Part shown: positions 59,713-64,000 of the stretch, in pieces
Layout of the letters: each line of letters begins with the position of its first letter
Position numbering within the stretch: the first letter of the stretch is position 1
From: Cheilinus undulatus
Lineage: Eukaryota > Chordata > Actinopteri > Labriformes > Labridae
Reading direction: 5' to 3'
NCBI RefSeq assembly: GCF_018320785.1
Contig: NC_054866.1
Span: 14,865,885-14,929,884 of the forward strand
Length of the DNA stretch: 64,000 bases
Translations under genes and position numbers: made by a program
Notes under the pieces: generated by a model
Databases searched by the model: none
What the model was told of the DNA's origin: nothing
The model's input: the letters and a program-made list of their open reading frames with translations, nothing else

Positions 59713-59790
59713 TTTCAGCACCGCGGACAGCTCCTCTTGCTATAAGAGGAACCACCTGACTCGTGCGTCATACAGCGGGGAGATACGCAA
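59713..59790 (-). promoter_or_regulatory. scg2 core promoter: CRE-like site, TATA-like box
   Basis: Reading the minus strand: TGACGCA at 59770-59764 is a CRE-like site, an AP-1-like element lies beside it (TGACTC on plus, 59757-59762), and CTTATAG at 59746-59740 is a TATA-like box. A start near 59712 would put the CRE about 55 bases upstream. Mammalian SCG2 is known to use a proximal CRE and a TATA box; the assignment here is by motif and position. Confidence 0.55.
59714..59734 (+). promoter_or_regulatory. RE1/NRSE site (REST binding) on the scg2 start
   Basis: TTCAGCACC, two bases, then GGACAGC and CC: nearly every position of the 21-bp RE1 consensus is met, in the canonical half-site spacing. 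It lies between the TATA-like box and the first scg2 donor, overlapping the presumed start. REST silences neuronal and endocrine genes in other tissues, which fits secretogranin II. Confidence 0.7.
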
Positions 59791-61209
59791 CACTCACACA
59801 AATGCACACAAACACGACGCGCTCGAGCGCTGTTAATTTTGAGTCAGCCAAACAGAAACTGCTTCTACTGCTCTTTGGATATCGGACGGAAACTAGTGTC
59901 GACCCAGCAGCACAGCTCAGTGGGTTCATAACGGCTTCCCGTGAAGTGAATGCACGCAAATTGGCGCTAATTTTGGCACAACTATAAAGGGATGAAAGGA
60001 AAAACATGGTCTGTGTATGGTTGTGCGTCAAAACATGACATATGAGAAGCCTGTTTATGTAGAAGACATTATGTGCTTGAAAGCAGCTGAAATAAATCCA
60101 TACGTTTGATCAATTTATTCTACCTGTAACTCTAGTAGGCTGCTCTTAGTTATATCAAATTTATAACAGAATACAAATGATATACTTAAGATTTTTTCTG
60201 GAAAGGCCCTAGGATTTTTTCTCTTCCTTTAGATTGAGTGTTAAGGCTTAAAGTTACACTATAAGTCCTTTTGTGTTTTTAAATGCTGAATGTTTGTTGG
60301 GATTGACTGCCGTCGTGTCCCTGCTGCGGCACAAAGGGACAGACACAGCTGAAGTCCACCGATGACTCACAGGATCCGCCAAAGACCCAGACGGGCGGGG
60401 TGATAGAGGGACTGCAGAGGGGAGTTTATGTGAATCAGAAAGAGCACCATCTTTGTCAGCCAGCCTCACTGTGGTCTCTATTTTTGGCTGCCTGTCAAAT
60501 CTTGTGTAGCAGGGATCCGTGTGTGAGTGTGTGATGCTCGTCTTTTAATTCATAAATCCCCCTGGTTGGTGTGTTTGATGTGAGCTCAGGCTATCCTGCC
60601 CAGACTTGCATGTCTCAGCTATCCTGTTTTCAGCTTTGTCACAGATGCTGCATGAATAATTCTCTTTATACAGGAAAAAAGGAGGTTCTTCAACATTCGT
60701 ATAGGTTTGTGATCTCTCACTTTGAACCAGAGACCATCTGGCAGCTTAAATATAACTGCAAATGACTGATTCTTCACAACTCAGCACCTTTTGTTTGTTT
60801 TATAAAGTGTAATCTAGTCAGGTTAGGCCCATTAACCCTCTCAATAGGACTGGCAAAGAAGCAACACACACTTTCAACAAAAGTCATTCAGTGCTGCCAG
60901 GGGCTGTTTTCGGGGATTGGAAGCCCTGGGCAAAGACCAGTATGAAGCCCACCCCATGTAGCTAACAGTAATCATAACAAGTGAACAAAATATGTACTTT
61001 TTAACAACCTTTTATTTAAAGAAATAGGTATCAAAGTATATACATAGCACTTATTCCCAATGGCAAAACATTAACAAAACAATTTACAGGTTGGTAAACA
61101 TTCATACATAACTGAAATCATGGCTTGGAGCTACTTTGCATAAGAGGAAGAAACTAACTATCCAGCCAAGAGACTGGTACATTCACTTATTCCCTCAGAC
61201 CCACACCTA
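59791..61209. other. scg2 upstream region, near part
   Basis: No gene recognised. About 60290-60560 is GC-richer, with an AP-1-like GATGACTCAC (60361-60370) and a MEF2-like CTATTTTTGG (60478-60487): a possible enhancer. Confidence 0.4.
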
Positions 61210-61214
61210 TCAGG

Positions 61215-61510
61215 CAGATAGTGGCAGAAATTGGTTAAACTGTCAAAAATGGGCATATCAGATAGTGAAATGTGTTTAAAATGGGAAAAATTGGGTGTTA
61301 AAAGGGGGTTATACTGGCAATAATGGATCAACAGAGGCAAAATTAGGTTTAAGTGTCAAGAATTGGTTTAGAAGTGGCAAAAACAAAAAGTGTGGGAAAG
61401 TGTTTAAATTGACAAAAATAGGTGTTAAATGGCAACATTTTGTTAAAATTGGTAGAAAAAAAGATGAAAAGGGTTACAATTTGGCAGAATTGGTGTAAAG
61501 TGGCAACAGA
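61215..61510. repeat. Degenerate minisatellite, unit about 13-20 bp
   Basis: Variants of GTGGCAAAAA and (A)TTGG(T/C)..AAA recur (AGTGGCAAAAACAAAAAGTG, ATGGCAACATTTTG, AGTGGCAACAG). The ORFs through it on both strands are a result of the repeat. Confidence 0.55.
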
Positions 61511-61609
61511 TAAATTAGAACTATTCTTAGTTTTTTTTAGGGCATTTGGAGACCCCCTCTCAGTGTCTCGCAACCCCCAAGGGAGTCCCGACCTCAAGGT
61601 TGAGAACCC

Positions 61610-61875
61610 CTTAGAGCACAGGGCCTCCATAATTCTCAAGTGGAAGACATTTGGCACAGCTAAGAGCCTTCTGGGGGGAGTAGAGCCTCAGTGTGAGAAG
61701 TGGGCCCGAGTGGGCTTTCATGTGTTTTGCACTGAGTCTAGCCACTGTGCTGTATGCCCAGACCAGTGGAGGGCTGCTGTGATAGTTATCCTCTGGAACT
61801 TTTGCCCAATCGCCATACAGAGCCCCTGGAGCCCAGAGTGACCATCGGGTTCTTGGTCACCTCTTGCGCTAAGGC
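61610..61875. pseudogene. Rearranged Tc1-like transposase pieces
   Basis: The plus strand shows IILKWKTFGTAKS near 61628-61668. The minus strand of the right half (61855 downwards) shows EVTKNPMVTL, which should follow it in the same direction. The two pieces are now opposed, so an inversion has occurred inside a Tc1 copy. Confidence 0.55.
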
Positions 61876-64000
61876 CTTCCACTGTATATTTAACATCCTA
61901 AAGTCATACTGATTTCATCATTTGGTAAATGTGAGGAACAGAATGCCATGATCAATTCTGTCTTACTTTTTGCTTTCAGTAATCATGAGTCATGCATTGT
62001 GTAAGCATTACTTTAGGCCACTATTTTAAGGCTGTTATTGTCACCAGATGTTCTTAATGCCACCAAAGGTTTGCACATATTACTAATCCAAAGAAAAAAG
62101 AGCATTAGTCACACCAACATCCATGAAGACTAATTAAAAAGCTTGAGAGGCTCGGACCAGTTATGTTCAAAACTTCTTGATATGGCCTCATATTGAGACG
62201 TGAATTTTTTTTTTACTTTCCTTTATTAACATAGTCAGCCTTTCTAAGGATGTCAAACAGCACATCTCAGGACCAGGGGACCAAAAGAAACCAGGACAAA
62301 AGAGCTGATTTTAATCTCATGTCTCCCCTCAGCCTAATTGCATTTTCCCTCATGACTAACACACACACACCCAGTGTCAGTTTTTGTGCTGATAAAGCCT
62401 CAGCTGTCAGCCTAATTGCTTGTGGTTGTATGCGTGGAAGGATTACTGGTAAACAGAAACCAATTACAGCTCACTTCCGCATCAATTTTTACCGCCTGTC
62501 CATGAAAAAATATATTTATAAAAAAGAAACAAACATATACAGTTCTTCTCAGGTCAAATGAGACATTTCTTAGAGGCAATTAGTATTTTTCCCATTTCAC
62601 ACAGTGCTGCAGTGGGACTGCTTGGGTCAGATCTTTCATAAGAGGGTGAATCTAAAACTTTCCCTGCACAGGGAGAGGTACTTTTAAGATTGCCGTAGGT
62701 TAGTCTCATTAATGTCTCATTAAAAAAGGATGTACAGAGGCTGGACACTTTTTGGAGCTTTTTCTACACAGGAAAAAAGGAAGAAATACCACAAGTTAAC
62801 TTCCTCCCATAAAGGTCCAATATGTTAATTTTTTTTTGTCCACTTTATTAGGTACACCTTGCTAGTCACAGGTAGCTATCCCTTTGCCTTCAGAACTATC
62901 TTAATTCTTTAAAAAAGTTGGTATGTTGTGTAAAGTGTGAATAAAAACAGACTTTAGTGATAGAAGTGTAAAAACATTCTGAATTTGATGCCTGCATCAT
63001 GATCTAAAAAAGTTAGGGCAGTAGCGATAAAAGAGCATGAAAGTTGCTGGAAAAACATCTGAAATATTCCACAGATAAGCAGGGTTCGGTGACAGGTGAC
63101 AGTGCCATGAATGGGTATCAAAGAAGCACTTCTGAACGACTTTTTTTTTTTTCCAAAAGCAGAACTGCAACTGTGACAAATCTTTCCCACAATGTATCAT
63201 TCACTGATAAAGACCGCAATACACTCTAAAGCTCCTAATGATAAGTCGGGGGTTTTTTTGGTGGGAATGTGAAGGATTATTTTTAAGGATGTAGCTTTGC
63301 ACAGACTTTGACAGAACACAGTCTGTTCCTGTCATTGGTATTACCTCGGCTGCAGGTCTGTGGTGAGATAGTGTAAAAGCCCAAAGCCATTACAGTCAGT
63401 TAATTGGTACATTATATCATCATGGACTACCTCTGTCTTTCAGTGCTAAAGCAATTTGAGAAACATTTGATATACAAGTCAGGTACAAGGGACATCATAG
63501 AGTTCCTTTCCTTCTTATAACAGATAATTTATTTTACAAGAAAAAAGGAGCCAACAATCAAAGTTAAAGTTTGTAAAAGAATCTTCGAAGAGGCAAACAT
63601 TCAACAACTTTGCCCACTACTACACACCAGCAGACTTTTAAAACTTGTAAGACTATACTATGACACTCTTTTGGATATTAAATTATAAGATCTTACAAGC
63701 CCCAAGCAGACATGTATTCATTATTTTGTTGTTTTCCAAGATCTTTTAGATCTCCTCTTATTTTTCTTGTAACTTCGAAACAAAAAAGTTCTCTAGAGGA
63801 ATGGTTTAAGGTAAGCTGTGTTGGGGGAAACTGCTACCTAGTAATCGATCAAGGTTTTCAAATTACCTTCTGTTATAGTGAGTAGCAGTCTTGTGTTTCA
63901 AATACATGGGCCAGACAAAGCCATCTAATAAGGAAAGAAAGAAAATCACTGATAAAAGACAAATGGGAAGAGCAAAACGAAATGTTTGGCTACAGTCAAA
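61876..64000. other. scg2 upstream region, far part
   Basis: No gene recognised. About 62240-62500 has several TAATTGC/ATTA homeodomain-type motifs in an otherwise repeat-free stretch. At about 62839-62866 is GTCCACTTTATTAGGTACACC, one end of a common fish repeat also seen inverted near 15310-15343. Confidence 0.4.

Noticed and set aside
1-64000. CRISPR arrays, operons, prokaryotic mobile elements, tRNA or rRNA genes
   Set aside because: None seen; exon-intron structure and repeats are those of a vertebrate nuclear genome.

Overview
The window is vertebrate nuclear DNA, almost certainly from a teleost fish. The protein-coding genes are split by GT-AG introns, their spliced products closely resemble known vertebrate proteins, and the spacer and intron DNA carries fish-type mobile elements: hAT MITEs with exact 8-bp target duplications, Tc1-like remnants, TTAA-flanked piggyBac-type MITEs and an L2-like retroposon tail. 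I saw no prokaryotic genes, viral genes, CRISPR arrays or recognisable tRNA/rRNA genes. The species cannot be named from this sequence.

Four genes are supported, on alternating strands. (1) wdfy1 (+, 1-23924, 12 coding exons) gives a 410-residue WD40/FYVE endosomal protein; only the first 5 coding bases lie outside the window. (2) dhrs12 or a dhrs12-like gene (-, 45995-31923, 10 coding exons) gives a 320-residue short-chain dehydrogenase/reductase. (3) ap1s3 (+, 47744-52393, 5 coding exons, the first holding only the ATG) gives a 154-residue AP-1 sigma adaptin. (4) scg2 (-, 57904-56138, one coding exon plus an upstream non-coding exon near 59639-59712) gives a 588-residue secretogranin II containing secretoneurin. 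Every exon junction was checked by reading frame, and the spliced lengths add up exactly.

Layout: 1-27.2 kb is wdfy1 with a long 3' UTR; 27.2-30.0 kb is a spacer with a nested hAT element; 30.0-46.1 kb is dhrs12, with large repeat-filled introns; 46.1-47.6 kb is a divergent intergenic region between the dhrs12 and ap1s3 starts; 47.6-52.8 kb is ap1s3; 52.8-55.7 kb is spacer; 55.7-59.8 kb is scg2 and its promoter; 59.8-64.0 kb is scg2 upstream sequence with no gene seen.

The genes do not form one pathway. Three of them act in membrane traffic or secretion: wdfy1 on early endosomes, ap1s3 in clathrin/AP-1 sorting, and scg2 in dense-core granules. Their linkage is better explained by ancient synteny. 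Human 2q36 carries SCG2-AP1S3-WDFY1, while human 13q14 carries WDFY2-DHRS12. This window joins both sets, suggesting that an SDR gene flanked the WDFY ancestor before WDFY1 and WDFY2 diverged. The best regulatory observation is a near-consensus RE1/NRSE (REST) site on the presumed scg2 transcription start, beside a CRE-like site.
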